From Cephalopachus bancanus (Eukaryota > Chordata > Mammalia > Primates > Tarsiidae), in contig JAPVLO010000233.1 in the NCBI GenBank assembly GCA_027257055.1, positions 2,976,001-3,040,000 of the forward strand: DNA of 64,000 bases, read 5' to 3'. Position numbers and translations under genes: made by a program. Of the stretch, positions 33,040-45,329 are shown one piece after another. Each line of letters starts with the position of its first letter. Within the stretch, counting starts at the first letter, position 1. The notes under the pieces were generated by a model. The model had not been told where the DNA came from. It was given only the letters and a program-made list of their open reading frames with translations, and ran no database searches.

Positions 33040-36000
33040 TAGTTTTTGAGGGGGTGGGGAGGAGTCGAACATATATTTCTTAATTTCTAAGCATCCTTGA
33101 ATTTCTGGATAAACCTACCTTTTTGTTATTATTCTTTTAATATGGTAGAGAGAATGTTTGCATTTTTTTGTTTATGAAAAAGATTGACTAGCAATTTTAA
33201 TTTCTTGTAAAGTCTTTGACAGATTTAGGAATCAAGGTTACCATGACCTTCTAAAATGAACTGGGAAATATTTTTTTATTCTCTGGAAGAGTTTGTGAAG
33301 ATTGATTTTACTTCATCCATAAATGTTTGAAAGAATTCACTGGTGAAGCCATCTGGAATTTTCTTGTGAAGATTATTGATTCTATTTCTTCAGTATATAT
33401 AAGGCTATTCACATTTTCTATTACTTTGTCAATTTTGGCAAGTTTTGCTTTTTAAGGGATCTGTCCATTCATCTAAATTTTCTAGTTGGGCTTAAGGTTT
33501 TTTGTATGTCCGTATTTCATCATTTTGATGTTTGTAATATCTGTAATGGTATCTGCTTTTTAAATCTGCTTATTGGCCATGGTGCCTTTTTATTTCAATC
33601 AGCTTTTTCAAAGAGCCAAATTTCAGATTTTAAAAATTATTTACTTTCTACTGATTTCTGCTTTTACCTTTATTTCTTTCCTTCTACTTTTTGCCAGTTT
33701 AATTTGCTGTTCTTTTTAAAGTTTCTTGAGATGGGACTTAGGTAATTAATTATTAGCTTTTCTTATTTATTTAAGGTTATAAATTTTTTTTGTAGTGATG
33801 CTAAAACCGTCCTGCTACCTCAGTCTCCCAGTGGGACTACAGGTGCACCTGCCACTGTGCCTGGCTGCTTTTTAAAAAATTTTTTTGAGTTGGAGTCTTA
33901 CTCTGTTGCCCAGGCTGGAGTGCAGTGGCACACTCGTGGCCACCACAGCCTCGACGTGCTGGGCCCAGGTGATCCTTCCTCCTCAGCCTTCCAAGTAACT
34001 AGAACCATAGCACGCCCCATCACGCCCGGCTAATTTTTCCTGATTTATTGTAGAGCCGAGGTCTTATCACGTTGCCCAGGCTGCTCTCAAACCCCTGGGC
34101 TCAGGCAATTTTCTCGACTTGGCCTCCCAAAGTACTGGGATTACAGACTTGAGCCACTGCACCTGACTGGCTACTTTTTTTAAAAAAAAATTTTTCTACT
34201 TTTTAAAATGTTTATGAAATTGCTTTGTAAATGCAACTCTAACTGGATCTCACAAGTTCAATGTATTTTTTTATTATTCAATTCAAATTATAAATATATA
34301 TTCCCCCCACCCTTGTACCCCTCAAAATGTTTTTAAAGTTCATTGTGGTTTCTTCTTTGATCTGCGGGTTATTTAGAAATATATTGCTTAATACCTAAGC
34401 ATTTGTAGATTTTCTAGCCATATATTTGTTATTGATATCTAGTTCAATTCTGTTGTGGTCTGGGGCTGTTCTAGGGATTTCAACAGCAGGTAATTTGTTG
34501 ACACTTGCTTTACTGTAAGTTTTAGGAAATTGAGCACAGGGTGCAGTGTGTAGCAGTTAAGTTTGTTAATCATGTTTTGTTTGCTGTATCATTACTGACT
34601 TTTTTTGTCTTTTTAAAAATTAAAAATTTAAAAAACTCAATTGAGAAAGGCGTGTTAAAATTGCCACATGTGTGGGAATTGATTTGCCTTTATGTTTTTA
34701 GTTCTCTCAAATCGTGCCTCATATTTTGAGGCCGAGTTATTAGCTACAAATAAATGTATGATTGTTGTATCTTCTTATTGGACTGATCCTTTTATCATCT
34801 TTAGTAATATTTTTTGCTTTAAACTCTGTATTTTTGGATATTAGTACGGTTTTCTTTTGTCTTCTCTTTCTGTTCTTATCCTTTAAACTTTTTTTGGTCC
34901 TTGTACTTAAGAGGAATCCCTTTAAACATTTAGTTGAGTTTTGTTTTTTACTAAGTTTGATAATTTCTGTTGCATTACATTTAATGTAATTGCTGGACTA
35001 TATTATTGGGGTGTAAGTTTACCATTTCACTCTGTGTTTTCTGTTTTTCCATCAGTCCTTTATAACTTTTCCCTCTCATTCTTTGCTTTCTTTTAATCAG
35101 ATATTGTTGTGTCTCCCTCTCTCAGTTTGTCTGTTATCAATTCTTCTTTAACTTTTCTGCTCAGCCTACAGATTACAGTGTACACCTCTAGCTTTTTGAG
35201 TCTGTCATGCATTGTTGCCTTTAAAACTTCCAGAGAAATGGAAAGGCCTTCCACACTTCCATTCCGTTTACACAGCGTTCAGCCTCTGCTTTACTTTAAA
35301 CCTCAAAGATGTCATTATTATTGTTGTTGAAATAGTAGTAGCAGTAGTAATAAGAATAATGTTGTTGTTTAAGCAGTCACTGCTCATTTCAGTGTGTCTT
35401 CCTCACATTTACCCTTCTGGAGGACTTCATTTCTTTCTGTTTGACTGCATTGACATCTGGGTAATTTTCCTTTTATCCACGGAGCTCCTTTTAGTATTAC
35501 TTTTAGTGCCCATCTTCTGGGAATGAATTTTCTGCCTTTGTTTGCTTGAAGATGTGTTCATTTGACCTTCATTTTTAAAGGGCCTCTTTTTTCAGGACCT
35601 TCACGGTGTTCTGCTCTCATCTTCTGGTGCCCCCACTGCTTATGTTAAGTCAGCATTGGGTTGTGGTGTTGCTCCTTTGAAGTCAGTGTGCTTTCCCTTG
35701 GCTGTTTTAAAGATGATTTCTTGTCTTTGGTTTTCAGCAGTTTTACTGTGTTGTGCTCCTGTGTAGCTCTGTGTGTGTGTGTGTGTGTGTGTGTGATCTG
35801 CATGGAGTTTGTAGAGTGTTTTGAGTCTCTAGTTGGCCTTTCATCTTTTGTCACTTTGGGCATTGTCTTAGCTAATAATCTTTAAGTATTAGGTCTGTTC
35901 CAGTTTTCTCCTTTTCTTATGGGACGACAGCTACATGTATGTTAGATCATTTCACTGTTTCCATTCTTTTTTTTTCCTGTCTTGTCAGTTTGGAGATTTT

Positions 36001-37190
36001 CTACTAACCTGTCATCAAGTTCACATATATCTTCTCTGTCACGCATCCAGTTATGTCCAATTACTGAGTTTTTAGTTTCAGTTTTTGTGTTTTTAGTCCT
36101 AAAATTTCCGTAGAATTAAGTTCTCATGATGTATTTATCTGACATTGCCTTGAGTATAATAGTCATTGTTGCAAAGTTCCTGTCTGATGACTCTAACATC
36201 TAGGTCACCCGTGAGCCTGCTTCTGTTGTCTATTTTTTGATTATTTGATCCTTTTTTTCGTGGATGCCTGGTAATGTTTTATTAACACTGTGATGAAGAT
36301 TGGAGAGATTCTGAATGATGGATATCTTTCTACAGGTAGGAATTTATATTCTCTGGCGGGCGGTTAGAAAACCATTATTCTCTTTGATTCATCAGCAACT
36401 GATAGGACATGAGGCAGAATTCAGGGCAGTCAGGAAATTCTCATAGCCTCACTCTGGTCCATGGCCTTCTCAGGTCTCAGCTGGAAGTTGGAGGTATTTA
36501 CCGAGATGCCTCTGCCTTTGCAAGTCCTGAATTTCAAGTACTGTGAGGTTGATGAAAGCTCTGCTTAGTTTTTTACCCTCTTTGCAAAACCATCTCTTGG
36601 CTGGGGTTTCCTGAATTTCTGTCCATGTTGTTTATGATTCAGCATGTTTCCTGGAGGGGAAGAGGTTGGGCTGAATGTTGGGCTTTTTCCTCAAGGTTCC
36701 TTTTCTCCTCTGGGATCCTCAGTCCTGGCTTCTTGGTAGATGTGTGTCTTCCCAGCTCAGGGGGAGTGATACAAACTCTGGGTGCTGCTTTATGCTTGGC
36801 CTTTGCTCTGGGGGAGTCATTGGCAGCTACCTCAGGGGGGACCGTGGGGGTCTTCTCAGTGTACCTTCCTCTCTAAGGGATCTCCTCTCCTGTGTCCTGG
36901 CTCTTGGTTGCTCTCCCTGTGCCTCAGATAGCTGGGGATTCGGGGTTTGTTTGTTTGTTTGCTTGAAAGCAGGATTTATTGAGAGGACAGAAAAGCTCCC
37001 ACAGTGGGAGGGGACCCTAGGGGGTTGCCCGATTTGGGGGTATTTTATGTCACATTTAGTTGTTTTCAGTGGGAAATTTGGTCTGACATTGCTGTTCCCT
37101 TGTCGCTTTTCTTTTTGTGCCCTGGATTCATTTTCCGCTGTTTTGTGTCTTAGGATCACCAGTCCTCTCTCTTGTCTATCCTTCTAGTAG
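33040..37190 (-). mobile_element. Old L1 (L1M-type), antisense, several kb
   Basis: Antisense ORF2 landmarks: 'gattgactagcaattttaatttcttg', 'gaagccatctggaattttcttgtgaag', 'gtggtctggggctgttctaggg', 'ccacatgtgtgggaattgatttgcc'. The sequence then passes into ORF1/5' region-like sequence after about 35.5 kb ('ttctgcctttgtttgcttgaagatg', 'tcatcaagttcacatatatcttc'). 36.3-37.19 kb is a plausible 5' UTR, weaker. A GT repeat lies at 35771-35797. All frames are broken. Alu sequence interrupts it at 33785-34173. Confidence 0.72.
33785..34173 (-). mobile_element. Alu fragment plus full Alu, antisense
   Basis: 33785-33868 is a short antisense Alu piece. 33869-34173 is a full antisense Alu directly behind it. 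Confidence 0.9.
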
Positions 37191-37209
37191 CTAAGAGTAG
37201 CTAAAATTA

Positions 37210-37965
37210 ATGACACCACTGTGTGCTCACCATGGTGCCATCAGCCGAGCGTTTGCTTGAGTCAGACCTCTACAGGAACCATCCTTGAATGCTCCCTTTT
37301 CCTCAGCCTCCACATCCAGTCTGTGTCCAAGCCTATCTGGAACCCACCCACTTCTCTTCCTCTCCTCACCGCCCCCCTATGCAAGCACCATCCCTCTCCT
37401 GGGCAACTGCATTCATCCTGGAGCAATCCTATGAATTCATTCACATTCCTCTGTACTGCCTTTCCAGAGATAACTGAAGCGCACATTTCCATAAAATACA
37501 ATCACCAGTGCTGACCCTGGCCCTTCAGGGTTCTGCCTGATCCGGCTCCTGCTCTCCTGATGGTCTCATCTCCTCTCATTTTCTGTGCTTCAGTTACACT
37601 GACTTCCTCTCAGTTTTCACACACGCTGCAGGCTCTTGCCCACAGCTGTGCCGGCCCCTTGTACACCACCAGTCGCTCTGCTTGTGACACTCATTGGTAT
37701 CCGTCTGTGCCCTCTCTGCACGGGTAGTGCCTTTTGGCCTTTCTTTGTTTAGGGATGCTTTTCCTGACCGGATGGCTGAAGTGGACACCCTCAGCTTCTG
37801 TCTCAGTTCCCTGTTGATTGCTGTCGTTCGTGTGTTTGTCTTCCTCAGGAGGCCATAGGCTCCAGGAGGGGAGGTGTGTATTTATTATTTGCCACGATAA
37901 CCAGGACTTAGTAGAGAGCCTTTTTGTACAGTAGGTTTCCATAGTGTTTGTGAATTAAAGGAGTA
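37210..37965 (+). mobile_element. L2 LINE, long 3' part, sense
   Basis: Continuous L2 order over about 750 bp: 'cctccacatccagtctgtgtcc', 'tctggaacccacccacttctc', 'cctggcccttcagggttctgcctgatc', 'cttcagttacactgacttcc', 'ggatgcttttcctgacc', 'ctccaggaggggaggtgtgtatttatt', 'cttagtagagagcctttttgtacagtagg', ending 'tgtgaattaaaggagtaaa'. Confidence 0.8.
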
Positions 37966-37969
37966 AATA

Positions 37970-38200
37970 ACTGTTGTAGGGCGCTGTGCCATGCTCATTA
38001 CTTGAAACAGATTTAGTCCATCAAAAAACTCTGAGAACAAGCCTGTCAGGTAGGTGCTTGCTCGTGTTAGCTCCATTTCATTGATGCAGAGAGTGGAGCT
38101 TAGCGATATGTGGTAACGTTCATGAAGCCTGCTAGCTAGTGGGCTTGTTGTGATCTTGGATTTGTGCTTTCCTAACCTTTTGACTGTTCTCCACTTTCTT
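37970..38200 (+). mobile_element. MIR-like element
   Basis: 'gcgctgtgccatgctcattacttg', 'acaagcctgtcaggtaggtgctt', 'ccatttcattgatgcagagagtggagc' match the MIR order. Confidence 0.6.
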
Positions 38201-38496
38201 GACACCGCATCCTCTTTACAAAGCCAGTGGTTATGAATACACCAGTATTCTGACATTTCAGCATTAGCATCTTGCTTTTGCTTGATGTTTAATTTTAACA
38301 TTTTAACTTTAGCATTTAATTTAACAATTTAAATGTTAATTTAACATTTATTTAACGTTAAACCAAAATGTTAGAAGGGAAATTTGAAATATGTAATGGA
38401 AGTTGAGAAAGTGTTAACTGAGGTTTGGTGCCTTTAATAGGCCTTAAATACTTGAAGTGGTGGATTTGCTGCCTGGCTATCAAGCATTGTGAGTGA

Positions 38497-38789
38497 TTTT
38501 TTTTTTTTTTTTTTTGAGTTGGAGTCTCACTCTGTCGCCCAGACTGGAGTGCAGTGGCCGCTCCTGGCCACCGCAGCCTCGACCTGCTGGGCTCCAGCGA
38601 TCCTTCCGCCTCAGCCTTCCTAGTAGCCCGAATTACAGGCGCGTGCTGCCATGCCTGGTTGATTTTTTGATTTATTGTAGAGATGAGGTCTCGCTGCCTA
38701 GGTGGGTCTCGAACCCGCGGGCTCAGGCACTCCACTCACCTCAGCCTCCCAAAGGTGCGGAATTACAGGCTGAGCCACCGAGCCCGGCT
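38497..38789 (-). mobile_element. Young lemur-type Alu, antisense
   Basis: Near-consensus young subfamily ('gggtctcgaacccgcgggctc', 'gattacaggctgagccaccgagcccggc'). Flanked by TGTGAGTGATTTTTTT. Confidence 0.97.
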
Positions 38790-39720
38790 GTGAGTGATTT
38801 TTTTAAGCTATCAAATCTCTCTCATTACTTTGTTGCTGTAAATAGACTGTGTTACCATTAATTATAAATATTGAGTATATTGTGCATCATATATTACATA
38901 CTTGAAGAACACACTTTGAGCCTTTTGTATATAGAGGACTATTGAGTTATCCAGATTTTTAATTTTAGCATTCAAAAAGATTAACAGATATCCATATCAT
39001 TTTATGTTCTTTCTTATAAGTCTGCATGTAATTATTCTGTTCTTTTTACTTCTTTACAGTATTTATTCAATCCACAAGTATTTGTTGAGCACTTCCTATG
39101 TGGCATGATGCCAGGTGGGGTGCAGTGCAAAACTTGTGGATTCTTTGACTCATTTCTAAAATGAATTTTAGAGTGGCCAACAAAGTTTTCCCGTAAAGTT
39201 TATTAGAGAAAGAAGAGAGAAGTGAGAAGGTGACAGGGCAGAGCTGGCACGGGCGAAAGAAACCGTGCCTTTCTCTTTGCAATAAACCTGATAGACCTTC
39301 ATGATGACTGAGATGATGAAGAAGGTGAAGCCTAGAGACCACTGCTCTGGAGATTGACATCTCTGGGGTCCTGATGGGAGGAGAGACGGGGAGGGGTGAT
39401 CTTTTCCTGATCACATCGTGGGAGACCCGTCAGATGCTTTCAGTTCCTTAGCTAAAAGGTGGTTGTCTTATTGTTTCTATGGCTTTGGCTGGTTAAAGGT
39501 GGTCTTTGGCCTTCTGCCAAAGGCAGCCTGCGAGATTCTTAGAGATTATTATGCTAAGCCATGAATTGAACGATGGGCTGCTCCATCCATCTGATGGAGC
39601 TTTATTTTGACTTGCCAAAGGGGGTTGCAATAAAATTCCATTTAAAAAATGTCTGAATGTTTCCTGAAACCTCCCTACGGAAAACATATCTGTGTCTAAC
39701 CTGTGCTTGCTACCCTGCCT
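38790..39720. other. AT-rich intron, L2/MIR scrap, unassigned LTR-like stretch
   Basis: 39058-39115 resembles L2/MIR ('aagtatttgttgagcacttcctatgtggcatgatgcc'). 39120-39640 has the mixed composition of an old LTR, but I cannot place it. No gene. Confidence 0.35.
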
Positions 39721-40560
39721 CAGTTGGATTTTTTTGTTCTTTTTCATGTCTTGCTATTTCTTCTGCCAGTGCCTTACATTTCTGTATTTCTCATGGTTTG
39801 TGCTTTCTGTCCATTGCCCTAAGTGGTCTCATTATCCTCCTCACTAATTTGGGCAGCGGATGTTTTTGGATGACAGTGTCCTGGACAGACCCTAGACCCT
39901 CTCAGTGGTCAGAGTCGGCCATTCTTCTCTAAATGTCTCACAGATCAGTTTCCTCTTCTTTGTAGCCACCACTTTCAACCAGGTCCCATCCAGGCATCTT
40001 TTCCCTTTGTCTACTACTACTCTCTTCTCCCTTCTTCCCAGATCCCGTCACCTGACCATTCTCCTTAACGGTGATTGGCTGTCACTCACAGGCTCATCCA
40101 GGCCAGCTCCTTACCATGGCAACGTTCAGGCAGTTGTGTCGTGGGCCAGCCTCTTCTTCTGCTGCTGCCTTCTTGGATAGGCCCTGTGTTGGAGTTGTGC
40201 TGACCCCCTGAGAATCCACAGATATTTCTGTGGACTCTTAGGCTTTTCCCTCTTCCTTGCAGAGCCTTCCCTCTCTGCTTAGAATGGGCCTCACCTTCCT
40301 TGCTCGTGACTCCTGAGACCTGTCCTCAGGTGCAATGTCCATTCCTTGGTATTGTCTTGCAACTTTGCCAGGCAGGTAGACCCTGCAAGTATAGTACCTG
40401 CTGAAAGCTCTAAACCAAAAGTGACAGTTGAGGCAAAGCTGTCTCCTGGGAGAGTTCAAGGAAAATAGCCAGAGTGGCAGGAGGTGTCTTCCTTCAAGGT
40501 TGCCGGTGGTGTAAGGCACCAACTCCAGAGGACCAGAGCTGACTCAGACCCTGTCCAGGT
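39720..40560 (+). mobile_element. Probable L2-derived segment
   Basis: Pyrimidine-rich sequence with L2-like blocks ('tctcattatcctcctcactaattt', 'ccaccactttcaaccaggtcccatcc', 'tttcccagatcccgtcacctgaccattctcc'). Diverged. 40560-40920 is unassigned. Confidence 0.4.
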
Positions 40561-40923
40561 GTCAGCATCTCTGCTTTGATGGCCCGGGGCTTTCTGGGTA
40601 ACAGCGCTTCTTAGCACCATTTGCCCTGCCATCATAATGCTATAGATGAGCTGGGCTGAGTCTACAAAGAAGGTGGGTTGTAGGAACTAGGTACAAGGAC
40701 TGGAGTACTGGTGACCTGGTTTGGCTTCAGAGCTGGGGCACAGAGTCAATTGCTGTCTCCTAGATGTATATTATTGGCTGTAGTCTAGCATTTGGGAATT
40801 TTTTTGTTCTCTCGCTAGACAGACTTGTACCCTTTGTAGGCAGAGAGAGGCTTTCTCTTTTTAAATCCTTACACCTAGTGCAGTGCTGAGTAGACGGAGA
40901 AAACAAATGTTGACTTAGTAGCT

Positions 40924-41390
40924 CAGCTCTGTCCAATGGAACTTTGCATAAAGATGGAAATTTTTTTTTTACCGTGTCATCCAGTAAGGTAGCTGCTAGC
41001 TCTCTGTGGCTAGTGTGACTGAGGAACTGGATTTTTAATTTTGTTGATTTTCTTTTGAGTTAAAGTCTCACTCTGTCACCTAGGCTGGAGTGCAGTGGCA
41101 AGCTCACAGCCACCACAGCCTCGACTTGCTGGGCTCAGGTGATTCTTCTGCCTCAGCCTTCCAAGTAGCTGGAACTACAGGCATGTGCCATCATGCCTGG
41201 CTAATTTTTGATTTATTGTAAAGATGAGGTCTTGCCAAGTTGCCCAGGCTGATCTCGAACCGCTGGGCTCAGGCAGTCCTCTCACCTCGGCCTCCCAAAG
41301 TGCTAGGATGACAGGTGTGAACCTCTGTACCTGGCTTGAATTTTAATGAAATGAAAATAGCTATGTGTGGCTACTTAGTGGACTGTGTAG
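40924..41390 (+). mobile_element. hAT-Charlie-type element, split by an Alu
   Basis: Starts CAGCTCTGTCCAATGGAAC, the hAT-Charlie TIR pattern. Further blocks: 'tagctctctgtggctagtgtgactgaggaactgg' before the Alu, 'gaattttaatgaaatgaaaatagctatgtgtggctac' after it. It ends near 'agtggactgtg'. Non-autonomous, no transposase. Confidence 0.78.
41050..41335 (-). mobile_element. Alu, antisense, inside the hAT element
   Basis: Full antisense dimer with the TTTGATTTATTGTAAAGATG linker. Confidence 0.95.
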
Positions 41391-43188
41391 TTAATGTGGT
41401 TTGTAGAATTAATTCTCACAGTGGACTAAACAGATTTTTGACTTTTGTTTTTGTTTTTTAACTTGTTTTCTGAGTAGTCCCAGATGGCTAAGCTTTTGGT
41501 TTTACTTTTTGTGATTTTTCTTTTTTTCTCCTCTTGATGTCAGCTTCCATTTTTTTCTTCTGTCATTATGTAAGCTGTCATCAGCCTTTTTTTAAACTTT
41601 TCTGATTTTCAGTGTGCTATTAAATAGCAAGATACATAGTCAAGCTTGTGGAATTGTCTTTTTAAAAAGGGCAAGCAGTATAGGAACCTGGGCATCATTT
41701 TTGACCTTTCCTTAACTCCGGCAAAAGTGTGAAATTAGCCTGGGGAGAGAAGAGAGGGCTAAAGAACACAGTATCAGCATTCCGTTGAAGACCCAATGAT
41801 ATAAATGATATTGGTATGAGATTAGACACAGTCCGAGGGAGGAGGATAGCCCGAGACCCAATGCTTCTCTTTGGGGAAAGAGGAGTTAAAGAGTGAGAAA
41901 GGGAGCAGAGTCACAGGAAAATCGAAGGAAAAAACAGCTGTGCTGCTGTGGAAGCCATCTGAGAAGAAAGTCGAGGAGGAAGAGCGGTCAGAGTGGTTGG
42001 GGCCGCGCAGTGGAGGGTGAGGGGACTGGTGAAAGGCCGTTCCGTGAGATTTGGTGATGGCCGGGTGGGTCTTCATGCATCATCAGATATTTTTATGTGG
42101 CCAAAGTAGAATTCTTGCGGATTTCTTCCATATCTGCATGCTGGGCATAGAATGATTTCCTGTGTCCACTTTTTTTGGACGTCATAACTTTTCCATTTTT
42201 GTGACTGTGTCTGCCTTTTCTTGACCCTTCCTAATTATCAAACTACTTTTCTTTGCCACTATGTATAATCTAGACAGGCATTAATGTTCTTGTTTTCTGC
42301 TCTGAAATTGATGCTTTTTGGTCTTACATAGGTGAATTTCTCTAGCACCTAATAAATAGGGTTGTTGGTTCTGTGACAGCCATTCAGTTCATTCTCAGAG
42401 GAAGAGGTTTGCTAAGAGTTGTTCTTCCTTGTTAAATTTTCTGTACCCAGAGAAAGACAGTTTTACTGAGAAAAGGGGACATCTTGCCTCTCAGAAGTAA
42501 TAGGAAAGAAGCAAATGGCTCTTCTGTTCCCCAGTGGAGTGTCTACTTACTCTTTTGGGACTTAGGGCAGGCAGCCCAGAGAAGTAAAAAACTGAGAAAG
42601 TATTTTCCCTAAATAACTGTATTCTGGGTTCACCCTTAAGTCGTGTATACTGCAGAGTGCAGACGTAAGCTTATTACTGTATTTTTGTTTTTGAATTATG
42701 CCAACACATGAGTCATTTCTGGAAGAAAGGCTTATATGTCTCATTCTCAGGTAGAACCACTAGTTAGACAGCTGCAGGCTAGCTGCAGTCCAGAAATAGT
42801 TCTCTAGCCATCCCAGGGTGGACAAAAGGGATGGCAGTCTACCTGGAAACTGGAAAACTTTTCTTGTTTCCCAAGTGGCTTGAATAACTTATATGCATTA
42901 TAATTACCTGAGAAATGCACTAAAAGGACCCGCCCTGTATACAAGAGAGATGTTCCAGAATAGGTACACCAGGTGTCACAAAGACAGAAGAGTGGAGCCT
43001 ACAGCCACTTGATGTGAAAACACAGTACATAGCTTTATAGTATGTTTTGTCGGACTTAACAGTATATAATAAGAGCATGTAGTGTTCATTTTAGCTAGAA
43101 GAGTAATGTTCCTAATTTGATCATTTCTGTCTTAACATTTAATATTTTAAAAACAAATTTAATTTTAAAATAACATAAGTAATTTCTT
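41391..43188. other. Unassigned intron
   Basis: No transposon I can name with confidence. 41780-42080 has purine-rich L2-antisense-like blocks, weak. Short minus-strand frames have no domain. Confidence 0.4.
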
Positions 43189-43480
43189 TTTTTTTTTTTT
43201 GAGTCGGAGTCTCACTCTGTCGTTCAGACTGGAGTGCAGTGGCCGTTCCCGGCCACCGCAGCCTCGACCTGCCGGGCTCCGGCGATCCTTCCGTCTCAGC
43301 CTTCCAAGTAGCCGGAATTACAGGCACGCACTACCACGCCCGGCTGATTTTTTGATTTATTGTAGAGATGAGGTCTCGCCAAGTTGCCCAGGCGGGTCTC
43401 GAACCCGCGGGCTAAGGCAGTCCACTCACCTCAGCTGCCCAAAGGCGCAGGATTATAGTCTGAGCCACCGAGCCCGGCTT
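43189..43480 (-). mobile_element. Young lemur-type Alu, antisense
   Basis: Close to consensus of the young subfamily. Flanked by TAAGTAATTTCTT. Confidence 0.97.
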
Positions 43481-43481
43481 A

Positions 43482-44160
43482 AGTAATTTCTTATACCTTT
43501 ATAATGCATAATTTAATGTAATACATTTAAAATAACTTAATATTTTTAAAAATAAACTTTTTAGAAGGAAAGGAATCATAATTATGCGCCACCCAATAGG
43601 TTACTGTGGTTTCCCTCAGTCATCATAAAAGGAACTTGTAGATGGATTTGTAAGACAAGTGACTTACCCTTCCTGTGATTTCTCGAGGTACTCAGCCAGT
43701 GGTTCCCAAAGAGAAGTGTCAAGTGGTTTGCCCCATCTTGTCCTTTCTTGGCCATATTCTATGCATTTAAAAATCTAGACTTACTATTATTATTTTATTC
43801 TAATTTTGTAACTAATTCAAAAAGCAATCAGATTATTATAAAATCTGTAAAATAGAAAACATTTGAAGGAAAGTAATACCACTTATAAAATTCTGTTTCT
43901 TAGATATGAATGTTGTTTTTACTCTCAGCACTCAAGCCTTTTTCTGTGAGTGATGGAAGCGTGTGTGTGTGCAGGTGAGGTTGATGATTCATTTTGAAAT
44001 GTTCTAATTTAGAGAGGTCTGAAAGATCACATTTAATTAGGTGCCCTTTTATAGGCAGTTCACAGTCTCTCATAAGAAAATCTTTTGGTTTTTCCTAAAG
44101 GATTAGGTAGGCTTCTTTTAAACACAACTGTATTGTTTTTCCTTTTTAAAATGCAGTGCT
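43482..44160. other. Unassigned AT-rich intron
   Basis: Nothing recognised. Confidence 0.4.
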
Positions 44161-44462
44161 TGGCTGGGTGCAGTGTCTTACGCCTGTAATCCCAGCACTT
44201 TGGGAGGCTGAAGCTGGAGAATGCTTGAGCCCAGGAGTTCAAAACCAGTCTGGCCAACATAGTGAAACCCCCATCACTATAAAATTAAAAAAAAAAATTA
44301 GCTAGATGTGGTGATGGATCTGTAATTCCAGCTGCTCAGGAGACTGAGGCAGTCTTGAGGATGGCTTGAGCCCAGTAGTTTGCACTGCAGTGAGCTGTGA
44401 TTGCACCACTATACTCCAGTCTGGGTGACTGAGCAAGACCTTTTTCTAAAAAAAAAATAACC
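44161..44462 (+). mobile_element. Alu, sense (old)
   Basis: Full sense dimer, diverged, with poly-A tail. Confidence 0.94.
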
Positions 44463-45329
44463 AACAAAGCATGTGGTCTTCTTTTTGGGGATACTGTAGA
44501 GTAATATGGTTGTGTCAGTGACTGGAAACATTTTTCTAATTGTAATCAGTAAGTCAAAGCAAAATAAAAACTCACCTAAACCAGACTATTTCAGTAGAAT
44601 CAAAAGAAGTGACTTAAGTTTATTGATATTTGAGATTTGCAGGAATGCTTATTTTACAATCTTTTTGGTCTTATAGACTCTTTTGCTTTTAACTCCCCCG
44701 CCCCCCGCAGTCAGTACTTAATGTTATTCTATTTCTAGGATTGAAAATGTATATTTGGTATCTGTACATCTCTGTAGTACACAAGATTTTTAAAAAACAA
44801 GCTTTAAATTTTAACTATATTGTGCTTACTCCTCCTTCCCCTGCCAAAAGTAAGTGAAGTAAAAACAAATCTCTATGATTTACAGTATTTACATATGGTT
44901 TACTTTTCAGAAATCGCGTTTGCATCAAGTTCATTGACTTTGGTGTCTGCCAATTTATAGGCGGCTGTCAAATATATTCAACCAAGGCAGTGTATTCTAG
45001 TGATGGCATTATTAATTATATGAGAATTAAGAATATTAATACTTTCTTAAAAGTCCTGAATGAAAGCAAGTCTCTAATTTAAGTAATTTAACAAAGGGCT
45101 TTAAAAGACCAGTTGCGATCACCTGGCAACTACTTATAAAATTGTTCTTCATTTCATCTAAATTCCTTGAGTACCACTATTTTGTTGATGGTTGTCTATT
45201 TTGGGGATTTATGTGCAATCAGATAATTCAGGTTATGTAGTCCTTTACAAAGTTAACAGAAAACCATAAACCAAAAGTAAGTTTAAAAGACAGTCAACAT
45301 TTTTATATGGCCTTGCACCAGAGAAATAG
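44463..45329. other. Unassigned AT-rich intron
   Basis: No repeat or exon recognised. Contains a C-rich run near 44695. Confidence 0.4.

Noticed and set aside
36675..37187. 170-codon plus-strand open frame
   Set aside because: Lies in the putative 5' end of an old antisense L1 and has no recognisable protein similarity.
43189..43480. Open frames in Alu copies rich in '[19 protein letters not shown]'-type peptides
   Set aside because: These are translations of antisense Alu sequence repeated at every young Alu and are not genes.
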